Below, one piece after another: positions 17,528-25,332 of a DNA stretch of 64,000 nucleotides (position 1 is the first letter of the stretch; each line of letters begins with the position of its first letter). The position numbers and the translations under genes were made by a program. This stretch comes from Pseudomonadota bacterium. Lineage in GTDB: Bacteria > Myxococcota_A > UBA796 > CAJQPC01. The stretch is from positions 1 through 64,000 of the forward strand of contig JAAESX010000067.1 in assembly GCA_024228935.1 (NCBI GenBank), in the 5' to 3' direction. The notes beneath the pieces were generated by a model that did no database searches, was not told the DNA's origin, and worked only from the letters and a program-made list of their open reading frames with translations.

Positions 17528-18349
17528 CTACCGAGCCGTCACGGCCGCCGAGAACGCTCCGCCCGTGTAGGCGTCGAGCTCGGCGGTGAGCTCCATCAGC
17601 CGCAGCTGGTTCTCGACCTGGGCCCGCACGTCTCCAGGAGGGTTGAGGAGCAGGTCGACCTGGAGCCGACGCCGATCGAAGTAGAGCCGCGTCACCTCGG
17701 ACAGCACCTTGTCCCGCAGCTTCACGACGTCCTGGGTCTCCGAGATCACGCGAATGCGCTCGGAGTTCATGACCAGGTCGTCGAGCTTCCACTTCACCTC
17801 GGCCTGGGCGTACCACTTCTTGTCCACCGTGCCGTCGTCGAGGTCGAACGAGGCGCCTCCGTCGGCGTAGGTAAAGTCCTGGCCGAAGCTGTCGGCGTAG
17901 TTGTACTTGACCTTGAGCTCGGGCAGGAACGCCGAGTTCTTGCTGGCTGCGAGCCAGCGCTCGACCTGGTCGCGGTTGGTGTGGGTGTACACCATCGCCA
18001 TGTCGTGCAGGTCCTGGATGCTCGGCTCGTGGTCGAACACCAAGAGCACCTCGTCGGCCGTCTTGTAGGACTTCGCCGACTTCGCAGGCATGGGGATGTC
18101 GATGGTGCTGTGCTGACGGAGCGCGTCCAGGCTCTCGGCGCCGATGCCCGGCAGGACACGCAGCTCCTCGACCGAGTTGAAGCGACCGCGGTCCTCCCGC
18201 AGGTCGACGACCGCGACCGCCAGCTCCTCGCTGACGCCCTCGACCGCGGCGATCTCTTCGACCGTGGCTCGGTTCAGGGAGATGTCCGTCGTCGTGGCGG
18301 CGGGCTCGGCGGTCTCGGTGGCGAGCGCGGTGGCGAGTAGGAAGAGCAT
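17528..18349 (-). CDS. Exported helix-hairpin-helix protein with shared C-terminal module
   Basis: A 273-residue protein with a very short cleavable leader (MLFLLATALATETAEP). Residues 25-90 form a ComEA-like helix-hairpin-helix pair (LNRATVEEIAAVEGVSEEL, VEELRVLPGIGAESLDAL). The remaining 170 residues match the C-terminus of the adjacent gene: FLPELKVKYNYADSF, KKWYAQAEVKWKLDDL, VTRLYFDRRRLQVDLLL and ELTAELDAYTGGAFSA. The module looks like beta strands followed by a long helical segment. TGATG overlap couples it to the upstream gene. Its function is unknown; HhH domains bind DNA, but here the protein appears to be exported. Confidence 0.72.
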   Translation of the reverse strand: MLFLLATALATETAEPAATTTDISLNRATVEEIAAVEGVSEELAVAVVDLREDRGRFNSVEELRVLPGIGAESLDALRQHSTIDIPMPAKSAKSYKTADEVLLVFDHEPSIQDLHDMAMVYTHTNRDQVERWLAASKNSAFLPELKVKYNYADSFGQDFTYADGGASFDLDDGTVDKKWYAQAEVKWKLDDLVMNSERIRVISETQDVVKLRDKVLSEVTRLYFDRRRLQVDLLLNPPGDVRAQVENQLRLMELTAELDAYTGGAFSAAVTAR

Positions 18350-20145
18350 CAGGTGCCTCCTTCTGGAGAGTGGAGTCCGGTCGTGAAGGCCCCGTCGGTG
18401 TAGCCGTCGAGGAGTGCCGTCACTTCGCGGATCTTGAGTTCGTGATGGACCTGGAGACCCAGGTCGTTGGCAGGGAGTGACGCGCGCTCGTCGACGAGGC
18501 GCGTTCGGGACATGTACAGGTCGATGACCTGGCTGGAGACGCTGTTGCGGTACGTCGTCGTGCGGCTCGCGACGTTGGCGGCGATGACCGGGAGCGAGCC
18601 GGAGTCGGCCGAGGAGAACACCTCGCCGTCGAGGACGTACAGGTTGTCCAGGGCTTCCGAGGAGGACCCGAACGTGTCGAAGTCCGTGGTCTCCCGGCCC
18701 GCCGAGCGCCACCGGAGCTCGACCTGGACGTACCACTTCAGGCCGTCGTCGCCGGGGTTCTCGAGCTGGACGTAGTCGGCGCTGATGCCCGTGCTGTCCG
18801 TCAGGCTGCCCCTGGCGACCAGCTCGGGGAGGAGCCGCGCCGCGGTGCCCGAGGCCGAGACCAGCCGCGCGGTGTCGATGTCGACGCCGGACCGCGTGAA
18901 CGCCGCCTGGACCACGTCGTTCAGCGGCATGGGCTGCAGCTCGGTGGTCTCGCCGGTGCGCTCGACGACGCCGCCCTGGACGAGCAGGAACAGGCCGCCC
19001 TGGGATGCCGCCAGGAACGAGCCGTCGACGGCCATCAGGTCGTGAACCACCGGACCGGGGAGTCCTCGGCTCGCCGAGCGCCAGCTGATGCCGCCGTCCG
19101 AGCTCTGCCAGACGCCATCGCGGCCGCTCTGGATCAGGCCGCCGGGCCCCGTCTGCAAGAGGTGCGTGGTGCCGGGCAGCGGGTGCCGGCTGGCGACGTA
19201 GACGCGCTCACCGCCGTTGTCCGAGCGCAGGATCTCCTCGTCCGTGGCGATCCACACGCCGTCGTCCATGGCCGGGTCCAGCGCGATGGCCCGGAGATCG
19301 GCCGACCAGCCGCCGACGTTCCACCAGCCCTGGGCGTCGCGGGAGGCGAACAGCCCCTCGTCCGTCGCCGCCAGCCATCGGGCGCCGTCGAACACCAGGT
19401 CGCGCACGTGGACGCCCTCGAGGGGGCCCGAGGTGCGGATCCAGCTGCGGCCCAGGTCCAGGCTGTAGCGCACGCCATCGCTGGTTCCGGCCACGAGGAC
19501 GCCGTCGAGCGACACCTCGATGTCCGTGGCGTTGTCCAGCTCGCCCTGCTGTTGGTAGCTGCGCCCGCCGTCGGTACTGCGCCAGGTGCCGTCTCCGCGC
19601 ACGACCAGGACCAGGTCCTCGGTCGGATGGACCCAGGCGAGTCCGCCCAGACGGAGCGCGGAGTCCCGCCGGCTGTCGAGCAGGATGTCGAGCTCACCGC
19701 CGGTCGGGACCTCGGTGATCTCGAACTCCTCTTCGGTCTCGTCGTCCTCGCCGTCGCTCGAGTCGAGCAGGTCCAGCGCCAGGGTCTCCGCGTCGAGGAG
19801 CAGCGCCTCGTCGTCCCGGTCCCCGCCCCCGTCCAGCGCACTCAGCAGCGGGCGCAGACGGATGGTCCAGTGGACGCCCCCGTCGGTGCTGAGCCAGACG
19901 CCGCCGGTCAGATCGACGGCCACCAGGCCCTCGGGCGACTGCGCCAGGGACACGAACGCCATGTCGCGCTGATCCGTGACCCGGATCCATGTCCAGCCGT
20001 CGGCGTAGTCGGGCACCTCGGCCGGAGCCTCGATGACAGCGCCTTCGGTGACCACCTCGGTGGCCTCGGGGGGCTCGGCCTCCGGGACGTCCTGGGCACG
20101 CGCCACAGAGGTCCACACCAGCAAGCTCATGAGCAGGGGCTGCAC
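18349..20145 (-). CDS. Exported BNR/Ycf48-like beta-propeller with shared C-terminal module
   Basis: A 598-residue protein. The leader MQPLLMSLLVWTSVARAQD ends at a plausible ARA cleavage site. Residues 45-390 are BNR/photosystem-assembly-type propeller blades (LSTDGGVHWTIRLRPL, WRSTDGGRSYQQQG, RYSLDLGRSWIRT, WQSSDGGISWRS). From about 405 comes the module shared with the downstream protein (ARLLPELVARGSLTDS, LKWYVQVELRWRS, QVIDLYMSRTRLVDERASL, EVTALLDGYTDGAFTT). The GTG start follows GGGAG; ATG at codon 6 is possible. It is first gene of a two-gene unit with its own promoter. Location is probably periplasm or surface. Confidence 0.75.
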   Translation of the reverse strand: MQPLLMSLLVWTSVARAQDVPEAEPPEATEVVTEGAVIEAPAEVPDYADGWTWIRVTDQRDMAFVSLAQSPEGLVAVDLTGGVWLSTDGGVHWTIRLRPLLSALDGGGDRDDEALLLDAETLALDLLDSSDGEDDETEEEFEITEVPTGGELDILLDSRRDSALRLGGLAWVHPTEDLVLVVRGDGTWRSTDGGRSYQQQGELDNATDIEVSLDGVLVAGTSDGVRYSLDLGRSWIRTSGPLEGVHVRDLVFDGARWLAATDEGLFASRDAQGWWNVGGWSADLRAIALDPAMDDGVWIATDEEILRSDNGGERVYVASRHPLPGTTHLLQTGPGGLIQSGRDGVWQSSDGGISWRSASRGLPGPVVHDLMAVDGSFLAASQGGLFLLVQGGVVERTGETTELQPMPLNDVVQAAFTRSGVDIDTARLVSASGTAARLLPELVARGSLTDSTGISADYVQLENPGDDGLKWYVQVELRWRSAGRETTDFDTFGSSSEALDNLYVLDGEVFSSADSGSLPVIAANVASRTTTYRNSVSSQVIDLYMSRTRLVDERASLPANDLGLQVHHELKIREVTALLDGYTDGAFTTGLHSPEGGT

Positions 20146-20168
20146 GCTGGCTCCCAGGGGGCCGGCCG

Positions 20169-20197
20169 ATGTTAGCTCCGCACCCTCGGGCGGTCAA
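20169..20197 (-). promoter_or_regulatory. Sigma70-like promoter for the BNR/HhH two-gene unit
   Basis: TTGACC (20192-20197) and TAACAT (20169-20174) on the minus strand are 17 nt apart; the leader to GTG 20145 is about 16-18 nt. Confidence 0.55.
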
Positions 20198-20219
20198 ACG
20201 TGCCGGTTAGGGGCTCCTC

Positions 20220-21518
20220 ATGCATCGCATCTTCCAGTCCGCGGGTGTCGTCACCGGCAGCCCCGACGTCGGCTTCCTCGATGCGGACGTGCGGGTCCGA
20301 GATGGCGTCATCGTCGAGGTCGGCCCCGCGCTGGAGCCGGGCGGCGCCGAGGTCGTCCACGTCCCCGGCTGGCTCGCCCCCGGCTTCGTCCAGACGCACA
20401 TCCACCTGGTGCAGACGCTCTTCCGCGGCCTGGCCGACGACCTGTTGCTGCTCGACTGGCTCCGCACGCGGATCTGGCCCCTCGAGGCGGCGCACGACCA
20501 CGACTCCACCTACTGGAGCGCTCGTCTGGGGCTGACCGAGCTGCTCCTCGGCGGCACGACGTCATTCCTGGACATGGCCACCGTCCGCCACACCGACGCG
20601 GTCTTCCAGGCCTGCGAGGAGGCGGGTGTCCGGGCATTCGTCGGGCGCGCGATGATGGACCGCCCGAACGAGGCGGGGCTGTCGCAGTCGACCGAGGAGA
20701 GCCTCCAGGGCGCCTGCGACGAGGCCGACCGGTTCCACGGGCAGGGACGCCTGCGCTACGCGTTCGCCCCACGGTTCGTCCCCTCGTGCAGCTCGGAGCT
20801 CCTGGAGCAGGTCGCCGTCGAGGCGCGAAAGCGCGGCTGCCTCATCCACACGCATGCCTCCGAGAACGCGGACGAGGTGGCGCTGGTGCGCGAGCTCACG
20901 GGGCGCGACAACGTCGTGCACCTGCATGAGCGGGGGCTGTCTGGGCCGGACGTCTGCTTGGCGCACTGCATCCACCTGACCGACGAAGAGGAGCAACTGC
21001 TCGCCGACACCGGCACGCGGCTCCTCCACTGCCCCTCGTCAAACCTCAAGCTCGGCTCGGGGCTGGCGCGCATCCCGGAGCTCATCGAGCGGGGCGTCCA
21101 CGTCTCCATCGGTGCCGACGGCGCCCCCTGCAACAACCGCCTCGACATGTTCACCGAGATGCGCCTGGCGGCCCTCATCCAGAAGCCTCGGCTCGGACCC
21201 ACCGTCATGCCAGCCGCCCAGGTCCTTGGTCTGGCCACACGGAACGGCGCCGAGGCCCTTGGGCTCGAGGCCGGCGTCATCGAGCCCGGCAAGGTCGCGG
21301 ACTTCATCGTCCTGTCCCCCGACGAGGTCAACGTGCTGCCGTCGCCCGACCCCGCCTCGGCCATCGTCTACGCGATGACCCCCTCGAGCGTCCGCGAGGT
21401 CTGGATCGGCGGTGAGCGCATGGTCCACGAAGGCCGTGTCGGCGGCTGGGACCCCGAGGAGACCCGCGCCGGGGTCCGGCAGGCCATCGAGCGTGTGGCC
21501 CGGCGAGCGGGGCTTTGA
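20220..21518 (+). CDS. Amidohydrolase, guanine / 8-oxoguanine deaminase-like
   Basis: A 432-residue TIM-barrel metal hydrolase of the TRZ/ATZ - guanine deaminase branch. Metal and active-site motifs: His60 and His62 in VQTHIHLVQ, HTHASEN, AHCIHL, and the Asp of GADGAPCNN; HCPSSNLKLGSG is the family loop after the last-but-one strand. The C-terminal beta sandwich ends VREVWIGGERMVHEG. An XdhC gene follows with an overlapping start, which favours a purine substrate such as guanine or 8-oxoguanine over triazines. That substrate is inference. Confidence 0.85.
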   Translation: MHRIFQSAGVVTGSPDVGFLDADVRVRDGVIVEVGPALEPGGAEVVHVPGWLAPGFVQTHIHLVQTLFRGLADDLLLLDWLRTRIWPLEAAHDHDSTYWSARLGLTELLLGGTTSFLDMATVRHTDAVFQACEEAGVRAFVGRAMMDRPNEAGLSQSTEESLQGACDEADRFHGQGRLRYAFAPRFVPSCSSELLEQVAVEARKRGCLIHTHASENADEVALVRELTGRDNVVHLHERGLSGPDVCLAHCIHLTDEEEQLLADTGTRLLHCPSSNLKLGSGLARIPELIERGVHVSIGADGAPCNNRLDMFTEMRLAALIQKPRLGPTVMPAAQVLGLATRNGAEALGLEAGVIEPGKVADFIVLSPDEVNVLPSPDPASAIVYAMTPSSVREVWIGGERMVHEGRVGGWDPEETRAGVRQAIERVARRAGL

Positions 21519-22348
21519 GGGTCCTCCTCGCGGCCGCCGAGGCGATGAGGACCGGGCGTCCTGCGGCGTTGGTCACGGTCGTCGGCTTCGATGGGAGCGC
21601 ACCCCGCCACGCCGGAGCGCGCATGGTCGTCTACGCCGACGAGGAGCTCGTCGGGACCGTGGGCGGAGGAGAGTGGGAGCGTCGGTGCATCCTCGCCGCG
21701 CTCGACGTCATCGCCGACGGCGTGCCCAAGCGCCTGGCCGCGCACCTGACGCGCGACCTCGGCATGTGTTGTGGAGGAGCCATGGATGCCTACATCGAGC
21801 CGCTCGCGGCTCAGCAGCGACTGCACGTCTTCGGGGCTGGCCACGTCGGCAAGGCTCTCGTGGAGGTCGTGTCTGCGCTCGGCTTTCGAGTGCACGTGTA
21901 CGACGAGCGGGACGACTGGCTCGACGCGGAGCGCTTCCCGGGGGTCACGCGGCACCTGGGTGACCCTCGCCGCGCGCTCCCCTCGTTGGGGCCGGTGGAC
22001 CACGCTGTGGTGCTGACCCACAGCCACTCGCTGGACCAGGATCTGGTCGAGGCGTTGCTGCCCCAGCCGTTCGCCTACCTGGGCATGATCGGCTCGCGAG
22101 CCAAGGTGGCGAAGTTCCTGGTCCGGTTCCGCGCGGCCGGTCTCGACGAGGCGCTCTTCCAGCGTCTGTCCGCGCCCATCGGGCTGGACATCGGCGCGGA
22201 GACGCCCGAGGAGATCGCCGTCAGCATCGCCGCGGAGCTCGTGCGGGTGCGGCGCCAACAGGGCGGGCCGACAGTGGCGCTGAGCGAGCATCCCCTGGCC
22301 GCCCGCGGTGGAGATGGAACAGCTCGACCGCCGGCTCTGGACCGCTAG
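21515..22348 (+). CDS. XdhC family protein (molybdenum hydroxylase maturation)
   Basis: A 277-residue protein that in known cases sulfurates and inserts the molybdenum cofactor of xanthine dehydrogenase. The signature MCCGG lies near residue 88, followed by the Rossmann-like half (LHVFGAGHVGKALVEV) and the late motifs YLGMIGSRAKVAKF and SAPIGLDIGAETPEEIAVSI. The start is a TTG overlapping the amidohydrolase TGA stop, a rare start codon consistent with tight coupling. No xdhA/xdhB is in the window, so the target enzyme must lie elsewhere. Confidence 0.9.
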   Translation: MRVLLAAAEAMRTGRPAALVTVVGFDGSAPRHAGARMVVYADEELVGTVGGGEWERRCILAALDVIADGVPKRLAAHLTRDLGMCCGGAMDAYIEPLAAQQRLHVFGAGHVGKALVEVVSALGFRVHVYDERDDWLDAERFPGVTRHLGDPRRALPSLGPVDHAVVLTHSHSLDQDLVEALLPQPFAYLGMIGSRAKVAKFLVRFRAAGLDEALFQRLSAPIGLDIGAETPEEIAVSIAAELVRVRRQQGGPTVALSEHPLAARGGDGTARPPALDR

Positions 22349-22354
22349 ACCTCG

Positions 22355-22966
22355 TCAGGCGGAGCGCGCCTGGAGGTTGTTCACGGTCTCGTGGACGAGG
22401 ACGAGCAGCTCGTCGAGCTTGAGCGGCTTCTGGATGAAGCCGTTGAAGCTCTCCTCCTGGACGCGGCGCTCGACCTCGACGTCGCGGTACGCGGTGCACG
22501 CGACGATGGGGATGTGCCGGGTGTCGCGGCCTGCGCGGAGCATCCGGATGACCTCGAAGCCGTCCATGTCTGGCATCATGATGTCCATCAGGATGATGTC
22601 GGGCTTGAAGCGCGCCACGGTGTAGCCAGCGGCGAACCCGGAGTCGGCGACCTCGACGTCGAACTGACCCTTGATGGTCAGGTACTCGCGGACCATGTCG
22701 CTGAAGTCACGCTCATCGTCGACGATGAGGACCCGGCGCCGGCCGGTCGACTCGGCCAGGAACTCGTCGCTGAGCGGGTAGTTGAACTCCCGGGCGAACC
22801 CGATGAGGTCGTTGCGCGCGATGCGCCGATGGCCGCCCGGCGTCCGGTGGGCGCGCATCTTGTTCGAGTTGACCCAGTTGACCACCGTGGGGAGGCTCAC
22901 GCCCAGGATCTTGGAGACCTGGTAGGTCGTGTAGTACGTCGGCCCGTTTGGCTTCTGGCGTGCCAT
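22355..22966 (-). CDS. Excisionase/MerR-type HTH fused to response-regulator receiver
   Basis: A 203-residue regulator. Residues 10-58 are a helix-turn-helix of the excisionase/BldC type (YTTYQVSKILGVSLPTVVNW, then HRTPGGHRRI). Residues 76-195 are a receiver domain with acidic pair Asp83-Asp84, phospho-acceptor Asp128 (ILMDIMMPDMDG), Thr158 and Lys180. The DNA-binding domain precedes the receiver, the reverse of the common order. A DHp-only protein lies 87 nt upstream on the same strand. Its promoter overlaps the start region and no ribosome-binding site is visible. Confidence 0.9.
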   Translation of the reverse strand: MARQKPNGPTYYTTYQVSKILGVSLPTVVNWVNSNKMRAHRTPGGHRRIARNDLIGFAREFNYPLSDEFLAESTGRRRVLIVDDERDFSDMVREYLTIKGQFDVEVADSGFAAGYTVARFKPDIILMDIMMPDMDGFEVIRMLRAGRDTRHIPIVACTAYRDVEVERRVQEESFNGFIQKPLKLDELLVLVHETVNNLQARSA

Positions 22967-22973
22967 CAGGTCA

Positions 22974-23003
22974 GTCGTAGCCTTGGCGGCTGTTCGCTGT
23001 CAA
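22974..23003 (-). promoter_or_regulatory. Strong sigma70-like promoter, possibly leaderless
   Basis: TTGACA (22998-23003), 18-nt spacer, TACGAC (22974-22979). The ATG of the HTH-REC gene begins 7 nt after the -10, so the predicted transcript starts at or within a base or two of the ATG. No Shine-Dalgarno sequence is visible. Confidence 0.55.
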
Positions 23004-23053
23004 GATAGCAATACTCACAATTCCCCAACCCCCATACTGGCGCCCGTTGAACC

Positions 23054-23344
23054 CTACCTCACATCGGCTTCTTCACCGTCGAGGGCATCCGCGAGCTCTT
23101 CGAGCCCCGCCGTCAGTCGCTCGGCCTGCCGCTCGATGGTCTCGAGCGCGCCCTGCTGCCGCTCGGTCAACGGTCCGAACACCTCTTCCCGCAGCAGCTC
23201 GGCGTTTCCGATGATGATGCCGAGCGGATTCCGCAGGTCATGCACGATGCGCTGACGAAACGGCTCCAGCGTGACGACCGTCACGCCGTCCAGGCTCTCA
23301 GGCGGGCTCTCGCCCTTGGGCAGCAGCAGGATGGGACCGGGCAC
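23054..23344 (-). CDS. DHp (HisKA)-only mini histidine kinase-like protein
   Basis: A 96-residue protein that is essentially one dimerisation/phosphoacceptor hairpin: FRQRIVHDLRNPLGIIIGN holds the H-box with His35, and LTERQQGALETIERQAERL is the second helix. There is no HATPase domain; the frame ends at TAG, and the 87 nt that follow contain no continuation in any frame. The start is GTG and no ribosome-binding site is evident; TATGGT lies 6 nt upstream. It could accept phosphate from another kinase and pass it to the adjacent HTH-REC regulator, or bind its receiver. It could also be a kinase remnant. Confidence 0.7.
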   Translation of the reverse strand: MPGPILLLPKGESPPESLDGVTVVTLEPFRQRIVHDLRNPLGIIIGNAELLREEVFGPLTERQQGALETIERQAERLTAGLEELADALDGEEADVR

Positions 23345-23389
23345 GCGGCGACCATACCGTAGGGCGACGTGAGAGACGCCCCAGAGCAG

Positions 23390-23417
23390 GACGGGCCCGC
23401 CAGATGGCGAGCCCGTC
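23390..23417 (-). terminator. GC-rich hairpin after the FHA gene
   Basis: GACGGGC and GCCCGTC arms enclose an inner CGCC/GGCG stem, about 20 nt after the FHA stop codon on the minus strand. No T-run follows, so it is a weak or Rho-assisted terminator candidate. Confidence 0.35.
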
Positions 23418-23436
23418 GAGAGGAGTGAGCCGAGGC

Positions 23437-24609
23437 TCAGTCCATGATGCGGAACCGGAAGAAGGTCTCGCCGATGATCACTTCCTCGCCACCGAACAGC
23501 CGGCGCTCAGTGATGAGCTCGCCGTTGACCAGCGAGCCGTTGCTGGACTTGTTGTCCTCGATGTAGAAGTTGTCGCCGCGACGGAACACCTTGCAGTGGT
23601 AGCGGGACACCTTGCTGTCGTTCTTGATCTGGATGTCGTTGTCCCGGCCGCGGCCGATCGTGAGGACATCGCCCGTGAAGGGGTAGATCTGCTCTTCGGC
23701 AGTGCCCTCCTGGTAGATCAGCAGGGCCCGGCGGGCGTCGCCCGGCTCCAGGTCATCGGCGCTGATCTTCGGCGCGGACAACTCGACCTTGGGGCCGTCG
23801 TCGTCGCCGAGGCCCATGTCGTCCTCGTCCTCGTCGTCGCCGCCGACCAGGTCGATCTCGACCTCGTCCACGCCGTCGTCGTCCAGGATGTCGATCTCCT
23901 CGCCATCGGACTCGAAGCCGAAGTCGACGTCGACCGCGTCCTCGTCCTCGTCCTCGGCCTCGCCAGCCTCGATGGAGATCTCCGCCTCGTCCGAGTCGGG
24001 CATCACCGCGACCGCAGCGGACGCCGACTCGTCGGGGTCGGCGAACACGGCGCTGACGTCCTCGACGAGTCCACCGGACTCGATGTGGACGCCATCCTCG
24101 CCGGCTTCGACGACCTCGGGCTCCTCGATGACCTCGGCTTCCGCGGCGCTCCCGGTGTCGTGGTCGGCAGCCGTGGCGGCCTCGACGAACTGGTCGAGCG
24201 CGCCTTGGTAGCTCTCGAGCTCCTCGGTGAGGCCGGTGAGACGACCTTCCGCCTCATCGAGTTCCGTCTTGAAGGCCTTGGCCTCCTTCTTGAACTGCTT
24301 GTCGGAGAGCTCGCCGATGATCTTTCGGAGCTCGAGCTCCTCCATCTCTTCGTCCGCGTTGGCCTTCTTGCTGTTGACCGCGTCGACCTCGCTGGTGAGG
24401 TCCGCGATGACGGCCTGCAGGTCGTTGACCATCGGCCGAAGCTCGTCCGCGATGTCCGAGGAGCGGGTCTCGTTCTTCATCACCACCTTCTCGATGGTGG
24501 CGGCGGAGAACTTTCCCGACTGGGCCTTGGCCTTGTCGATGAACCCGCGGAGCTCTGCGTACTCGTTCAGCTTCTCGTTGAATGACTTGAGAAGTTCTGC
24601 CTTTTCCAT
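23437..24609 (-). CDS. Coiled-coil protein with C-terminal FHA domain
   Basis: A 390-residue protein. Residues 1-155 are charged helix with heptad character (MEKAELLKSFNEKLNEYAEL ... RLTGLTEELESYQGALDQF). Residues 160-300 are a very acidic Asp/Glu-rich linker, and the last 90 form a forkhead-associated phosphothreonine-binding domain with LTIGRGRDNDIQI, SRYHC and NKSSNGSLVNG. ATG 24609 was chosen because upstream residues in the frame look non-coding; its ribosome-binding site is weak (AGAGAA). A Ser/Thr kinase in the window could supply a phospho-partner, but no link is visible. Confidence 0.85.
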   Translation of the reverse strand: MEKAELLKSFNEKLNEYAELRGFIDKAKAQSGKFSAATIEKVVMKNETRSSDIADELRPMVNDLQAVIADLTSEVDAVNSKKANADEEMEELELRKIIGELSDKQFKKEAKAFKTELDEAEGRLTGLTEELESYQGALDQFVEAATAADHDTGSAAEAEVIEEPEVVEAGEDGVHIESGGLVEDVSAVFADPDESASAAVAVMPDSDEAEISIEAGEAEDEDEDAVDVDFGFESDGEEIDILDDDGVDEVEIDLVGGDDEDEDDMGLGDDDGPKVELSAPKISADDLEPGDARRALLIYQEGTAEEQIYPFTGDVLTIGRGRDNDIQIKNDSKVSRYHCKVFRRGDNFYIEDNKSSNGSLVNGELITERRLFGGEEVIIGETFFRFRIMD

Positions 24610-24699
24610 GGTTCTCTGCGAACTCCGGTCATGAATCGTGTGTTGGAGCGTCGTGGTCCGAACGGGTGCCATTGCGGCCACGAGGCACAGCGCAACCGC

Positions 24700-24729
24700 T
24701 ATTTAGTGGATGGGGGGCACTCCGGTCAA
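24700..24729 (-). promoter_or_regulatory. Sigma70-like promoter for the FHA gene
   Basis: TTGACC (24724-24729) and TAAATA (24700-24705), 18-nt spacer; CTAAAT with 17 nt also fits. The leader is about 85 nt. Confidence 0.5.
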
Positions 24730-24744
24730 GTCGGGGGCCAGACG

Positions 24745-25332
24745 TCACCAATCGCTGACGAAACCCACCGACACGCCGCCTCCCTCGACAGGCCCCAGAG
24801 TGAGCGCTTTTCGGCGCCTGCGAGCGGTCCGTGTCGCGTCCGCCGCCGCGTAGACTCGGACGCCCGCATCGATGGCGGCCAGGGGCAAGAGCGGCGCGGC
24901 GTTCCCCTCCCCGACCGCGAACCAGACACCAGCCCCGATCAGCGCGGCATCGACGACGGCGTACCCGACGAACCCCTTCGGATCGCCCAGCATCAGGTGG
25001 CCGGAGCCGGGCCACAGGATGCTCGCCGTAGCGACGAACGGCGGCGCCGGAGTTCGGAGCGCGGGGCCGAGCTCTCGGCGTGCGAGGTCCCACTCCACGT
25101 AGGCCTCCAGCTCTTGCCCGAGCGCGTCGCGGTCGACCTCCCGGTCTTCGATCCAGGCGGTCTCCACGAGCGCGAGCGGGATCTCGGTGAGCTGGTTGTC
25201 GCCGCTCAGGACCAGGACGTCGGCGTCGGCCGTGTGGACCGCGCCGACCACCTCGTCGCCGCCGCGGAGCTGGACTCGCATCTCGTCGTTGGGCGCCAGC
25301 GCGAAGGCCGCGGCGCAGCCCAGCCAGATCAT
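24745..25332 (-). CDS. Small exported/membrane protein, unknown
   Basis: A 195-residue protein whose ATG overlaps the dnaB stop (ATGA). The first 12 residues ([12 protein letters not shown]) form a very short signal, either lipobox LGC or a type I site after AFA. Residues 15-70 are a small beta domain (MRVQLRGGDEVVGAVHTADA). Residues 100-160 contain two membrane helices around SILWPGSGHLMLGD and GFVGYAVVDAALIGAGVWF, a layout like DUF5683/TM2 proteins. It was not recognised with confidence. Confidence 0.6.
   Translation of the reverse strand: MIWLGCAAAFALAPNDEMRVQLRGGDEVVGAVHTADADVLVLSGDNQLTEIPLALVETAWIEDREVDRDALGQELEAYVEWDLARRELGPALRTPAPPFVATASILWPGSGHLMLGDPKGFVGYAVVDAALIGAGVWFAVGEGNAAPLLPLAAIDAGVRVYAAADATRTARRRRKALTLGPVEGGGVSVGFVSDW

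Noticed and set aside
20220..22348. A complete purine catabolic cluster
   Set aside because: Only a deaminase-like amidohydrolase and XdhC are present; xanthine dehydrogenase subunits, uricase and transporters are absent from the window.
22967..23053. Possible frameshifted HATPase domain after the DHp-only protein
   Set aside because: Only 87 nt separate it from the next gene, and no frame encodes N-, G1- or G2-box residues.
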